The notes beneath the pieces were generated by a model. The model was not told where the DNA came from. It saw only the letters and a list, made by a program, of their open reading frames with translations, and searched no databases. 64,000 nucleotides of DNA from an uncultured Oscillospiraceae bacterium (GTDB lineage Bacteria > Bacillota > Clostridia > Oscillospirales > Acutalibacteraceae): the NCBI GenBank assembly GCA_900540865.1, contig UQHH01000002.1, positions 27,551 through 91,550 of the forward strand, given 5' to 3'. This document shows positions 34,577-42,955 of this stretch, piece by piece. Positions within the stretch are counted from its first letter, which is position 1, and every line of letters starts with the position of its first letter. A program made the translations under genes and the position numbers.

Positions 34577-35425
34577 ATGACATACCAAGAGCTTTACCGG
34601 CAAACAAAAAATACGTTTTTACAGGCGGGGATAGAAAGCCCCGCCTTTGACGCATCCTGCCTTTTGGAGCACTGCTTCGGCATTGGCAGGCAGGGGCTTA
34701 TCATGAAGGGGAACGAGCCGGCTCCCACGGGCGTCACCCCCCGTTTTCAGGCGCTTTGTAAGCGCCGCGCAAAGGGCGAGCCGCTCCAGTACCTGCTCGG
34801 CTCCTGGGATTTTATGGGAAGGCGGTTTTTTGTCGGCCCCGGCGTTTTGATTCCGCGTGAGGATACGGAGGTCACCGTACGCGAAATCCTCGAAAAACTT
34901 TCCCCGATTCCCCGCCCCCGTATCATCGACCTGTGCGCGGGCAGCGGGGCCATTGCCATAACACTTGCAAAAGAGCTGCCGCAAAGCGGCGTGACCGCGC
35001 TGGAGCTTTCAGACGAAGCGTTCTGTTATCTTGAAAAAAACATAAAAGGTCTCGAAGCTTCAAATGTGCGCGCCGTTAAGGGCGACGTTTTGACAGACTA
35101 CCGAAATTTTGAGCGGGAATCGTTCGACGCGGTTGTATCTAACCCGCCGTATATCGAAACAGATGAAATCAGCACGCTCCAAACGGAAATCTCCTTTGAG
35201 CCGAAAATGGCGCTCGACGGCGGGCCTGACGGCCTGCTGTTTTACCGCGCGATTATCAGAGACTGGACGCCCCTGCTTCGCCGCGGTGGAATAATGGCGT
35301 TCGAGGTCGGCGAGGGCCAGGCGCAGCCGGTGGAATCGATTTTTTTGGAGCACGGCTATACCGGTATCCGTTTTATAAAGGACATCGGCGGAACCGACCG
35401 CTGCATCAGCGCCATTAAGGCTTAA
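34577..35425 (+). CDS. prmC: Peptide chain release factor N5-glutamine methyltransferase
   Basis: PrmC methylates the GGQ glutamine of release factors. The 282-residue protein has the N-terminal helical domain and the family ending of that domain, GRRFFVGPGVLIPREDTE. The SAM-binding motif is IIDLCAGSGAIAI (about residues 115-127) and the catalytic motif is VSNPPYIE (about 189-196). It lies directly after DUF1385. Its usual substrate gene prfA is not next to it in this window. Confidence 0.95.
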   Translation: MTYQELYRQTKNTFLQAGIESPAFDASCLLEHCFGIGRQGLIMKGNEPAPTGVTPRFQALCKRRAKGEPLQYLLGSWDFMGRRFFVGPGVLIPREDTEVTVREILEKLSPIPRPRIIDLCAGSGAIAITLAKELPQSGVTALELSDEAFCYLEKNIKGLEASNVRAVKGDVLTDYRNFERESFDAVVSNPPYIETDEISTLQTEISFEPKMALDGGPDGLLFYRAIIRDWTPLLRRGGIMAFEVGEGQAQPVESIFLEHGYTGIRFIKDIGGTDRCISAIKA

Positions 35426-35505
35426 GTTCTTTTCCCTTACCTTTCCTGCTGTTCCAAATACGAAACAGCAGCGGGACAAGCAATCGAAAAAATGTTCTGT
35501 TTTTA

Positions 35506-35534
35506 TTGCAATTCCTCTGAACATCGGTTATAAT
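35506..35534 (+). promoter_or_regulatory. Promoter of recA-recX
   Basis: TTGCAA (35506-35511), 17-base spacer, TATAAT (35529-35534), about 60 bases ahead of the recA start. Confidence 0.8.
35519..35530. promoter_or_regulatory. Candidate LexA (SOS) box of recA
   Basis: GAAC-ATCG-GTTA matches the Gram-positive LexA consensus GAAC-N4-GTTC in seven of eight positions and overlaps the -10 box of the recA promoter, the expected place for a repressor. Confidence 0.6.
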
Positions 35535-35593
35535 TGCAATTGGAAACGAAAGAAAAACACTTATCCTATTATGGGTATCGGAGGTATTACAAT

Positions 35594-36727
35594 ATGGCAG
35601 CAGACAACAAGGCGAAAGCGTTGGAAACGGCAATTTCCCAGATTGAAAAGCAGTTCGGAAAGGGCGCGGTTATGCGCCTTGGGCAAAACGAGCATATGAA
35701 CGTTGGGCATGTCTCGACAGGCAGTCTTTCGCTCGATATCGCTCTGGGTATCGGCGGCCTTCCCAGGGGAAGGATTATCGAAATTTATGGACCGGAATCT
35801 TCCGGTAAAACCACCTTATCCCTGCACTGTATCGCTCAGGGGCAGAAGGACGGCGGCAACGTCGCTTTTATCGACGTAGAGCATGCGCTCGACCCCGTAT
35901 ACGCGGCGGCGCTCGGCGTGGACGTCGATTCCCTGCTCGTCTCCCAGCCTGACACCGGCGAGCAGGCGCTTGAAATCACGGAGGCGCTCGTTCGCTCCGG
36001 CGCAATCGACGTAATCGTCGTGGACTCCGTCGCGGCGCTCGTACCGAAGGCGGAAATCGAGGGCGAAATGGGCGATTCCCACGTGGGCCTTCAGGCAAGG
36101 CTGATGTCCCAGGCGCTGCGCAAGCTCGCCGGCGCCATCTCCAAATCGAACTGCGTCGCGATTTTCATCAACCAGCTGCGTGAAAAGGTCGGCGTCGTTT
36201 ACGGCAACCCGGAGGTTACCCCAGGCGGCAGGGCACTGAAGTTCTATTCGTCCGTGCGTATCGACATCCGCCGCATCGAAACACTCAAGGCGAACGGCGA
36301 GATGATTGGCTCGCGTACCAGGGCGAAGGTCGTAAAAAATAAAATTGCGCCGCCGTTTAAAGAGGCGGAGTTCGATATTATGTACGGCAGCGGCATTTCC
36401 CGCGAGGGCGAGCTGATTGACCTGGCTGTCAAGGCGGACGTTATCCAAAAAAGCGGCGCGTGGTTCTCCTACGGGGATGTGCGCCTTGGACAGGGCCGAG
36501 ACAACGTCAAGATTTTCTTCCGGGATAACCCCGACATCGCTTCTAAAATTGAGGCAGAGCTGATGGAAAACATTTCATTGCTCGCAAATAAAATGGGTCC
36601 GGGCGCAAGAGGACAGAGAGGCGGCAAGGCGCCGGCTCCTATCGCAGCAGCCCCTGCCCCCGCTCCGGAAGCAAAGCCCGCCGCGGCAACGAATAAAGCA
36701 AGCATCGACATCATGGTGGAAGACTGA
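35594..36727 (+). CDS. recA: Recombinase RecA
   Basis: RecA forms filaments on single-stranded DNA, performs strand exchange and triggers LexA cleavage. 377 residues. Walker A GPESSGKTT (about residues 66-74), the Walker B region VIVVDSVAAL, loop L1/L2 sequences and the FINQLREKVGVVYGNPEVTPGGRALKFY block are canonical. The C-terminal tail is alanine/proline-rich and ends acidic. ATG 35594 is preceded by GGAGGTATTACAAT. recX overlaps the stop codon by one base. Probably SOS-regulated through the box at 35519. Confidence 0.98.
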   Translation: MAADNKAKALETAISQIEKQFGKGAVMRLGQNEHMNVGHVSTGSLSLDIALGIGGLPRGRIIEIYGPESSGKTTLSLHCIAQGQKDGGNVAFIDVEHALDPVYAAALGVDVDSLLVSQPDTGEQALEITEALVRSGAIDVIVVDSVAALVPKAEIEGEMGDSHVGLQARLMSQALRKLAGAISKSNCVAIFINQLREKVGVVYGNPEVTPGGRALKFYSSVRIDIRRIETLKANGEMIGSRTRAKVVKNKIAPPFKEAEFDIMYGSGISREGELIDLAVKADVIQKSGAWFSYGDVRLGQGRDNVKIFFRDNPDIASKIEAELMENISLLANKMGPGARGQRGGKAPAPIAAAPAPAPEAKPAAATNKASIDIMVED

Positions 36728-37344
36728 TGCTCATCACCGCCATTGAACCGCGCAGGAAAGGCCTGAGCGCCGTCTACATTGACGGCGAGCTCGCTATGAA
36801 GCTAGACACGCAGACGCTTTTAGAGCGGCATATAAAGCCGGGATGCGAGCTTTCAGACGAGGAGCTGCATGAGCTTATCAGCCAGTCCGACACACGCCGC
36901 GCAAAGGAAAAGGCGTTAAACCTCATTTCCTACCGCGACCATTCCAAAAAGGAGCTGACTGATAAAATCAAGCGCACCTGCTCAGAGCAGGCAGCGCAGG
37001 CCGCCGCTGAACGTATGGAGGAGTTAGGGCTCATCGACGACGAAACCTTTGCGCGCCGCCTTGCGCAGGAGCTTATTTATAAAAAGCACCTTTCCCCCAC
37101 GGCGGCTTCCTACAAGCTGCGGGAAAAGGGCGTCGGGCGAGAGCTGATAGAAGAAATCCTTCTGGAATACGAGGTGCCCGCGCAGGAGCAGATTGAAACG
37201 CTCCTTCAGGGCAAATACGCAAATAAAATAGCAGATGAAAAAAGCCGCAGACGTACCGTCGCGGCTTTACAGCGTATGGGATACCGCTGGGGGGACATCA
37301 AGCCAGTTTTAGAGGAGCTTGCCCCCGCGGAGGAAGAATATTGA
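36727..37344 (+). CDS. recX: Regulatory protein RecX
   Basis: RecX binds and restrains RecA filaments. The 205-residue protein is helical, with the repeating three-helix RecX units: RAKEKALNLISYRDHSKKEL, MEELGLIDDETFARRLAQELI, and AALQRMGYRWGDIKPVL at the C-terminus. Its ATG overlaps the recA stop (TGATG), so translation is coupled. Confidence 0.92.
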   Translation: MLITAIEPRRKGLSAVYIDGELAMKLDTQTLLERHIKPGCELSDEELHELISQSDTRRAKEKALNLISYRDHSKKELTDKIKRTCSEQAAQAAAERMEELGLIDDETFARRLAQELIYKKHLSPTAASYKLREKGVGRELIEEILLEYEVPAQEQIETLLQGKYANKIADEKSRRRTVAALQRMGYRWGDIKPVLEELAPAEEEY

Positions 37345-37390
37345 GCGGGCTTTGTTTGGAAGTATCCGCTAACAGATAAGGAAGTCGTTT

Positions 37391-38722
37391 ATGTCTTATA
37401 AAGTTGGAATTATCAGCCTTGGCTGCGCAAAAAACAGGGTAGACGCGGAAATGATGCTTTATACCCTGCGCGAAGCGGGCTTTCATATTGTGGACGACCC
37501 CGCCATGGCGGACGCAGCCATCATCAATACATGCGGGTTTATCGAGTCCGCCAAGCAGGAAAGCATTGAGGAGATTCTGGAGCTTGCAAAGCTTAAAAAG
37601 GAAGGGCAGATTCAGGCGATTATCGTCACCGGCTGCTTAAGTGAGCGCTACCAGAGTGAAATTATGAAGGAGCTCTACGAGGTGGACGCCGTCATCGGCA
37701 TCGGCGCAAATTCTGATATTGCGCAGGTTGTGACAAAGGCGCTGGACGGCCAAAAGGTGGAAGCCTTCCCCGACAAGCTCAAAATGCCGCTTACCGGCGG
37801 CAGGGTGCAGAGCACGCCGCTCCATTACGCCTACCTGAAGGTAGCAGACGGCTGCGACAACCGCTGTACCTACTGCGCCATCCCGCTGATTCGCGGGCCC
37901 TTCCGCAGCCGGACCCTGGAGGATTTGACCGAAGAGGCGCAAACGCTTGCGAAAAGAGGCGTAAAGGAACTGATTGTCATCGCGCAGGACACCACGCGCT
38001 ACGGCGAGGATTTATACGGCAGGCTTATGCTGCCGGAGCTTTTGCGCAGGCTGTGTAAAATAGATGGAATCGAGTGGATTCGCCTGCTGTACTGCTATCC
38101 CGACCGCATGACGGACGAGCTAATCAATACCATTGCTTCTGAAGAAAAAATTTTAAAATACATAGACCTGCCGCTCCAGCATTGCAGCGGAAATGTGCTC
38201 AAAGCTATGAACCGCCGCGGCGATAAGGAAAGCCTGGCCGCGCTGCTTACAAAAATCAGGGACAGGATACCCGGCGTAGTGCTGCGCACGACGCTGATTA
38301 CCGGCTTCCCCGGCGAAACGGAGCGGGACTTTGAGGAGCTTTCCCAGTTTGTAAACGACGTACAGTTTGAACGGCTCGGCTGTTTCCCCTACTCGCAGGA
38401 GGAGGATACGCCCGCCGCGTCGTTTGAAAACCAAATAGACGATGAAATAAAGCTGCGCCGGCAGGAAATTATCATGGAGCAGCAGCATACAATTATGGAG
38501 AGGTACTGCCAGGGCTTAATCGGAAAAACCATAACGGTCTTAACCGAGGGCTACGACCGCTACGCGGAGTGTTATTTCGGAAGGTCCGCGGCCGACTCGC
38601 CCGACGTGGACGGCAAGGTCTTTTTCACGGCAAACGGCAAAAAGCCGAAGGCCGGGCAGTTTGTGCAGGTTTTGGTGGACGATTATCTCGACTGCGACCC
38701 AATCGGCACGCTCGTACAGTAA
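37391..38722 (+). CDS. rimO: Ribosomal protein uS12 methylthiotransferase RimO
   Basis: Radical-SAM enzyme that adds a methylthio group to the conserved aspartate of ribosomal protein S12. 443 residues. The N-terminal MTTase domain has its cluster-binding cysteines in SLGCAKNRVD, NTCGFI and GCLSERY; the radical-SAM motif is CDNRCTYCAIP; a C-terminal TRAM domain (about 378-443) is present. SLGCAKN and IRGPFRSR separate RimO from MiaB. pgsA follows after 40 bases. Confidence 0.95.
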   Translation: MSYKVGIISLGCAKNRVDAEMMLYTLREAGFHIVDDPAMADAAIINTCGFIESAKQESIEEILELAKLKKEGQIQAIIVTGCLSERYQSEIMKELYEVDAVIGIGANSDIAQVVTKALDGQKVEAFPDKLKMPLTGGRVQSTPLHYAYLKVADGCDNRCTYCAIPLIRGPFRSRTLEDLTEEAQTLAKRGVKELIVIAQDTTRYGEDLYGRLMLPELLRRLCKIDGIEWIRLLYCYPDRMTDELINTIASEEKILKYIDLPLQHCSGNVLKAMNRRGDKESLAALLTKIRDRIPGVVLRTTLITGFPGETERDFEELSQFVNDVQFERLGCFPYSQEEDTPAASFENQIDDEIKLRRQEIIMEQQHTIMERYCQGLIGKTITVLTEGYDRYAECYFGRSAADSPDVDGKVFFTANGKKPKAGQFVQVLVDDYLDCDPIGTLVQ

Positions 38723-38762
38723 TTTTTATGTTGGAAACTCTTTTAGAACGGTGGGCTATTAT

Positions 38763-39362
38763 ATGAACACACCCAATAAACTGACCTTGCTGCGTATTAT
38801 TCTCGTTCCGTTTTTTGTCGCGGCGCTGCTTATCACCGCCCTGCCCCACAACTTTTTGATTGCGGGGCTGATTTTTGCCGCCGCGTCGCTTACCGACATG
38901 TTTGACGGAAGGCTTGCGCGCAAAAACAACCAGGTGACTGATTTCGGTAAATTCGCGGACCCCCTTGCCGACAAAATACTCGTGCTTTCCGCGCTCATCT
39001 GCTTTGTGGAGCTCGGCATAGTCGGCGCCGTCCCGGTCATTATCATCCTGTTCCGCGAGCTGATGGTTACCTCCATGCGCCTGATTGCCGCAAACAAGGG
39101 CGAGGTTGTCGCGGCGAACCTTTGGGGAAAGTCGAAAACAGTCAGCCAGATTGCCGCAATCGGCTGTGTGTTCCTGCTGCAATATGCGTTGGAGCTGATG
39201 CATATGAACGTCATACGCATGTCGCCCGACGCGCTGTACGCGTGGGAATGCGTCGTGATGATAATCGACAACGTTTTAATCTGGATTTCCGTTGTTTTTG
39301 CAGTGATTTCCGGCGTAATTTACATCAAGGACAATAAGGAATTCATTAAAAACGCACGCTGA
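38763..39362 (+). CDS. pgsA: CDP-diacylglycerol--glycerol-3-phosphate 3-phosphatidyltransferase
   Basis: Membrane enzyme for phosphatidylglycerol synthesis, 199 residues with about five helices. The CDP-alcohol phosphotransferase signature is present: DMFDGRLAR...FGKFADPLADKI, with the metal-binding aspartates. ATG 38763 follows a GGTGG site. The rimO-pgsA order is common in Firmicutes. The next gene is behind the T-box leader. Confidence 0.94.
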   Translation: MNTPNKLTLLRIILVPFFVAALLITALPHNFLIAGLIFAAASLTDMFDGRLARKNNQVTDFGKFADPLADKILVLSALICFVELGIVGAVPVIIILFRELMVTSMRLIAANKGEVVAANLWGKSKTVSQIAAIGCVFLLQYALELMHMNVIRMSPDALYAWECVVMIIDNVLIWISVVFAVISGVIYIKDNKEFIKNAR

Positions 39363-39386
39363 TTTTATTTTTCCAGGAAAAACCGT

Positions 39387-39414
39387 TTGCATTTTAGCGA
39401 ACCTGTTATATAAT
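39387..39414 (+). promoter_or_regulatory. Promoter of the T-box-cysE-cysS transcript
   Basis: TTGCAT (39387-39392), 16-base spacer, TATAAT (39409-39414). Confidence 0.75.
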
Positions 39415-39420
39415 GGAAGC

Positions 39421-39680
39421 GTATTCTGATAAAGAATAAATGCGTTTACCGGGAGAAGTAGCAGGATGTTTCTTCAACAGAGAGAGGCCGTGAAAGCTGG
39501 AATCGGCCTTTGACAGAAAGCCTGTGAAATGCACCCGTCAGCACACAGCGGGAAATGAGTATCGCTGTGCGGACGCCCCCGTTACCGGGCGCACAAGGGC
39601 GGATTCTTTCATCCGCTGAACTTGGGTGGAACCACGGAGCTTAGCGCCCCGTCCCTGTTATGAGGGACGGGGCTTTTTTA
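39421..39680 (+). ncRNA. T-box leader, cysteine-specific
   Basis: T-box riboswitch that reads uncharged tRNA-Cys. Stem I ends in a specifier loop GAAATGCA, where TGC (39530-39532) is a Cys codon. The conserved T-box core GGGTGGAACCACGG is at 39624-39637. Its TGGA bulge would pair with UCCA, and tRNA-Cys has discriminator U73, which agrees with the specifier. The terminator is a perfect GCCCCGTCCCT / AGGGACGGGGC stem (39646-39673) with a six-T run. When uncharged tRNA-Cys binds, the antiterminator forms and cysE-cysS are expressed. Confidence 0.95.
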
Positions 39681-39729
39681 TTGCTTTTCGCGGTTTTCAC
39701 AAAATCCACTTGGAAAGGAAGGGCCGGTT

Positions 39730-40389
39730 ATGTTTGATACATTAAAGGCGGATTTAGATTCCATTATGGCACGCGACCCCGCGGCACGCAGCCGGGCAGA
39801 GGTCTACTTTCTATATTCGGGCTTCAAGGCGCTGCGCGCTTACCGCAAGTCGAATTGGTTTTACCGCCATAACATGAAGTTCATCGCGCGCTTTATTTCA
39901 CAGCGCAGCCGCCATAAAACAGGGATAGAAATCCATCCCGGTGCAACAATAGGCAGGGGGCTGTTCATCGACCACGGCATGGGCGTCGTCATCGGTGAAA
40001 CGACCATCATTGGAGACAACTGCACCATATACCAGAACGTGACGCTCGGCGGAACCGGCAAGGAGCACGGCAAGCGTCACCCAACGCTCGGAGACAACGT
40101 GCTCGTCGGCGCGGGCGCAAAGGTGCTCGGCCCGTTCAAGGTTGGGGACAACGCGCGCATTGCGGCGGGCGCCGTGGTGCTCGACGAGGTACCGCCCAAT
40201 TCCACGGCGGTCGGCGTTCCGGCGCGCATCGCGCGTATCAACGGGGTAAAGAACAACGACTGCCTCGACCACATCCATGTGGCCGACCCGGTTTCCCAGC
40301 AGCTGTGCAGGCTGGAATACCTGTATACAAAGCTTGAGCGCCAAGTGAATTTGCAGGGGAAGGAAAACAAAACGGAATCAAACGTTTAA
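39730..40389 (+). CDS. cysE: Serine O-acetyltransferase
   Basis: Makes O-acetylserine, the precursor of cysteine. 219 residues: an N-terminal helical domain, then a left-handed beta-helix of hexapeptide repeats (IHPGATIGRGLFIDHGMGVVIG onward). The catalytic His is in FIDHGMG, and the NVTLGGTGKEHGKRHPTLGDNV loop is typical of the family. It is under the Cys T-box with cysS, so cysteine synthesis and charging rise together when tRNA-Cys is uncharged. The C-terminus is somewhat extended and charged. Confidence 0.95.
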   Translation: MFDTLKADLDSIMARDPAARSRAEVYFLYSGFKALRAYRKSNWFYRHNMKFIARFISQRSRHKTGIEIHPGATIGRGLFIDHGMGVVIGETTIIGDNCTIYQNVTLGGTGKEHGKRHPTLGDNVLVGAGAKVLGPFKVGDNARIAAGAVVLDEVPPNSTAVGVPARIARINGVKNNDCLDHIHVADPVSQQLCRLEYLYTKLERQVNLQGKENKTESNV

Positions 40390-40413
40390 CCAGAATAAAG
40401 GGAGGAATATCCG

Positions 40414-41820
40414 ATGAAAATTTACAATACGCTGACCAGGCAGAAGGAAGAGCTCAAAACCATTAAGCCAAACGAGGTGAAAATCTACGCCTGCGGGCCT
40501 ACGGTCTATAACTACATCCATATCGGCAACGCGCGGCCCATCTGTATTTTCGACATCCTGCGCCGGTATCTGGAATACCGTGGCTACAAGGTCACGTTTG
40601 TCCAGAATTTTACCGATATCGACGATAAAATCATAAACAAGGCAAACGAGGAGGGCGCCGATTACCTGACCGTCGCGCTGCGTTATATCGACGAATATAA
40701 AAAAGACGCCGAGGGACTCAATGTCCGTGAGGCGACCGTCCATCCCAAGGCGACGGAAAACATGGATGAAATCATCAGTATTGTGAAATCCCTAATCGAT
40801 AAGGGCTACGCCTACGCCGTGCAAAACGGCGACGTTTACTTCCGCACCAATAAGTTTCACGAATACGGCAAGCTTTCCCACCAGCCGCTCGAGGATTTGG
40901 AGGCGGGCGCGCGTATTTCTGTAGGAGAAGTCAAGGAAAACCCGATGGACTTTGCCGTATGGAAATCGGCAAAGCCCGGCGAGCCGATGTGGGAGGCCCC
41001 CTGGGGTAAGGGCCGTCCCGGCTGGCATATCGAATGCTCCGCCATGGCGCGGCGGTATCTTGGGGATACCATCGACATCCACTGCGGCGGACAGGATTTG
41101 ATTTTCCCGCACCATGAAAATGAAATCGCGCAGAGCGAATGCTGTAACGGCGTGCCGTTTGCCCACTACTGGATGCACAACGGCTATATCAACGTGGATA
41201 ACAAAAAAATGAGCAAGTCGGAGGGGAACTTCTTTACCGTGCGCGACGTAGCGGAAAAATACGGCTACGAGCCGATTCGGTATATGCTCATTTCCTCCCA
41301 TTACCGCAGCCCCATCAATTACAACACGGAAATCATCGAGCAGTGCAGAGCTTCCCTCGACCGGCTGCACAACTGCCGCGACAATACGGTGTTCGCCCTG
41401 CAAAACGCAGTCATAGATAAGAATGAAACGGATGAGGAAACAAAGGCAAAGCTTGCGCTCCACCGCGATAAATTTATTGACGCGATGGACGACGACTTAA
41501 ACACCGCCGACGCGATTGCCGCCGTATTTGAGCTTGCAAGGGACATCAACACGCAGCTCTCCCCGGCAAACAGCCCGTCAAAGGATTTATGCAGGTTCTG
41601 CCTTGATTTATTTGACGAGTTGAACGGCGTGCTCGGGCTGATTACCATGAAAAAACAGCAGTCGCTCGACGAGGAAATCGAAGCGCTTATCGCGCAGCGC
41701 ACACAGGCCAGAAAAAACAAGGACTGGGCGACGGCGGACAAAATCCGCGACGAATTAAAGGCGCGCCATGTCATTCTGGAGGACACGCCGCAGGGCATCA
41801 AGTGGCGCATCGAGGAATAA
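40414..41820 (+). CDS. cysS: Cysteinyl-tRNA synthetase
   Basis: Class I synthetase charging tRNA-Cys, 468 residues. The HIGH motif reads YIHIGNARP (about residues 35-42), the zinc ligands include Cys28 in YACGPTVY and the later CSAM and HHENEIAQSE segments, and KMSKSEGN is at about 267-274. The C-terminal helical anticodon-binding part is complete. A GGGAGGAAT site precedes the ATG. Second gene of the T-box operon, terminated by hairpins at 41833-41899. Confidence 0.98.
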   Translation: MKIYNTLTRQKEELKTIKPNEVKIYACGPTVYNYIHIGNARPICIFDILRRYLEYRGYKVTFVQNFTDIDDKIINKANEEGADYLTVALRYIDEYKKDAEGLNVREATVHPKATENMDEIISIVKSLIDKGYAYAVQNGDVYFRTNKFHEYGKLSHQPLEDLEAGARISVGEVKENPMDFAVWKSAKPGEPMWEAPWGKGRPGWHIECSAMARRYLGDTIDIHCGGQDLIFPHHENEIAQSECCNGVPFAHYWMHNGYINVDNKKMSKSEGNFFTVRDVAEKYGYEPIRYMLISSHYRSPINYNTEIIEQCRASLDRLHNCRDNTVFALQNAVIDKNETDEETKAKLALHRDKFIDAMDDDLNTADAIAAVFELARDINTQLSPANSPSKDLCRFCLDLFDELNGVLGLITMKKQQSLDEEIEALIAQRTQARKNKDWATADKIRDELKARHVILEDTPQGIKWRIEE

Positions 41821-41832
41821 TACACAATAAAA

Positions 41833-41855
41833 AGGCGGGGTGCAAAACCCCGCCT
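41833..41855 (-). terminator. Second terminator of the minus-strand pilin operon
   Basis: AGGCGGGG / CCCCGCCT stem; the T-run follows on the minus strand (CTTTTTATTG), so it acts as backup for the pilin operon. Confidence 0.75.
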
Positions 41856-41864
41856 CTCCTGATA

Positions 41865-41899
41865 AAAACGGGAACGAAGCATCACTTCGTTCCCGTTTT
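41865..41899. terminator. Bidirectional terminator between cysS and the pilin operon
   Basis: Perfect 15-pair stem, AAAACGGGAACGAAG / CTTCGTTCCCGTTTT, with a five-base loop and A/T flanks on both sides. It ends cysS on the plus strand and the minor pilin operon on the minus strand. Confidence 0.9.
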
Positions 41900-41900
41900 G

Positions 41901-42464
41901 TTATGGCATTTTAAAGTAAATGCAGTAGACAGGCTCTCCCGGCAGGGGTGCCTCTGTACCGCCTGTTTCAAACTCGACGGTAAAGGGCGTTGCCGCCGTT
42001 ACGTTGTTGAGCGTAACGCCGCCGTCATAGGAAAGCGACTTATCCGTAATAAATTCATAAGAAAGCAGGAACCCGCCGCCCGAATCCTCCCGCAACTCAA
42101 AGCGCGCTTTGGAAAGCCCATCGAACGGGAGGTAATCCTCCCACGCGCCGCCGCTGTATTGTGACATCACAAGCCTTCCATCTGTTATGGAAAGCCGCCT
42201 ATCCCCTTCCTCCGGCGTAAAAGACGTGCTGCTTATATCATTGCACACAGCCTCCCTTGCGACCTCCGCCGTATGGTGAATCAGGTTCTGCGCCTGCGTA
42301 ATCCCCTGGCCGCTCAGGGCAATATTTGTGTTTTTCTGGAACGACTGCATCACCACACCGACGACCGCCACGCTCGCGCCCGCGAGGATAGAAAGCAGCG
42401 CGATGGTCGCGACAAGCTCCGTCAGGGTAACGCCCTTTTTGCTTTTTATTTTTTTCCGTACCAC
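41901..42464 (-). CDS. Type IV minor prepilin
   Basis: About 187 residues. The N-terminus has a short basic leader and the prepilin cleavage/hydrophobic motif SKKG-VTLTELVATIALLSIL (Glu at +5), followed by a beta-rich globular part with no recognised domain. Processed by the prepilin peptidase encoded at 53267 and packed into the pilus. The start is uncertain: I prefer GTG 42464 with AGGTG nine bases upstream; the TTG at 42488 overlaps the previous stop (TTGA) but has no ribosome binding site. Last gene of the minus-strand unit. Confidence 0.85.
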   Translation of the reverse strand: MVRKKIKSKKGVTLTELVATIALLSILAGASVAVVGVVMQSFQKNTNIALSGQGITQAQNLIHHTAEVAREAVCNDISSTSFTPEEGDRRLSITDGRLVMSQYSGGAWEDYLPFDGLSKARFELREDSGGGFLLSYEFITDKSLSYDGGVTLNNVTAATPFTVEFETGGTEAPLPGEPVYCIYFKMP

Positions 42465-42484
42465 CGGGCCATTCACCTGCTTTC

Positions 42485-42955
42485 TCAATTCGGCGCCGTG
42501 CGTTCCGGCGCAAACGCCTCTACCGTAATATAGCTGCTGTCCTTATAATAGACAGCAACCAGAATCCTCGTCCCCGCTATCTGGATACCGCTGCTCTCGC
42601 CCGAGGCGTTGTTCCGCGCCTCCATTTCATAAACGGCAAACTGTATTTCCCCGACGCTGCGCGAAGCCGGAAAATTGTTTTCGGCCTGCAGGCTGTACGC
42701 GGCCCCCTCTATCTCAGCAGAAGGGATTGCGGCGGCATTTGCGTAGTTTTCCGTGTAGGGCTTGCCGGACATTTTTTCAACCAAGGTGTCCGCTACCTGC
42801 TGCGCCTTTAGGGAGGCCTGCTCCTTCAGGCTGTCGTTCAATATATTCTGCTGGGCAAGCACCACGCCCGTTACAGTTCCAACGACAACGATGGCGATTA
42901 CTGCGACGGCCACAATCAGCTCGACGAGCGTTACGCCCTTTTTGCTTTTAGTCAT
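42485..42955 (-). CDS. Type IV minor prepilin (PilV/GspI-like)
   Basis: About 156 residues. It begins MTKSKKG-VTLVELIVAVAVIAIVVVGTV, a textbook type IV prepilin N-terminus with Glu5. The globular part is short and contains VAVYYKDSSYITVEAF near the end. ATG 42955 has GGGAGGTG nine bases upstream and overlaps the end of the giant gene by eight bases, so the two are translationally coupled. With its neighbour and the giant protein it forms a minor pilin set that likely primes and caps the fibre. Confidence 0.88.
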   Translation of the reverse strand: MTKSKKGVTLVELIVAVAVIAIVVVGTVTGVVLAQQNILNDSLKEQASLKAQQVADTLVEKMSGKPYTENYANAAAIPSAEIEGAAYSLQAENNFPASRSVGEIQFAVYEMEARNNASGESSGIQIAGTRILVAVYYKDSSYITVEAFAPERTAPN

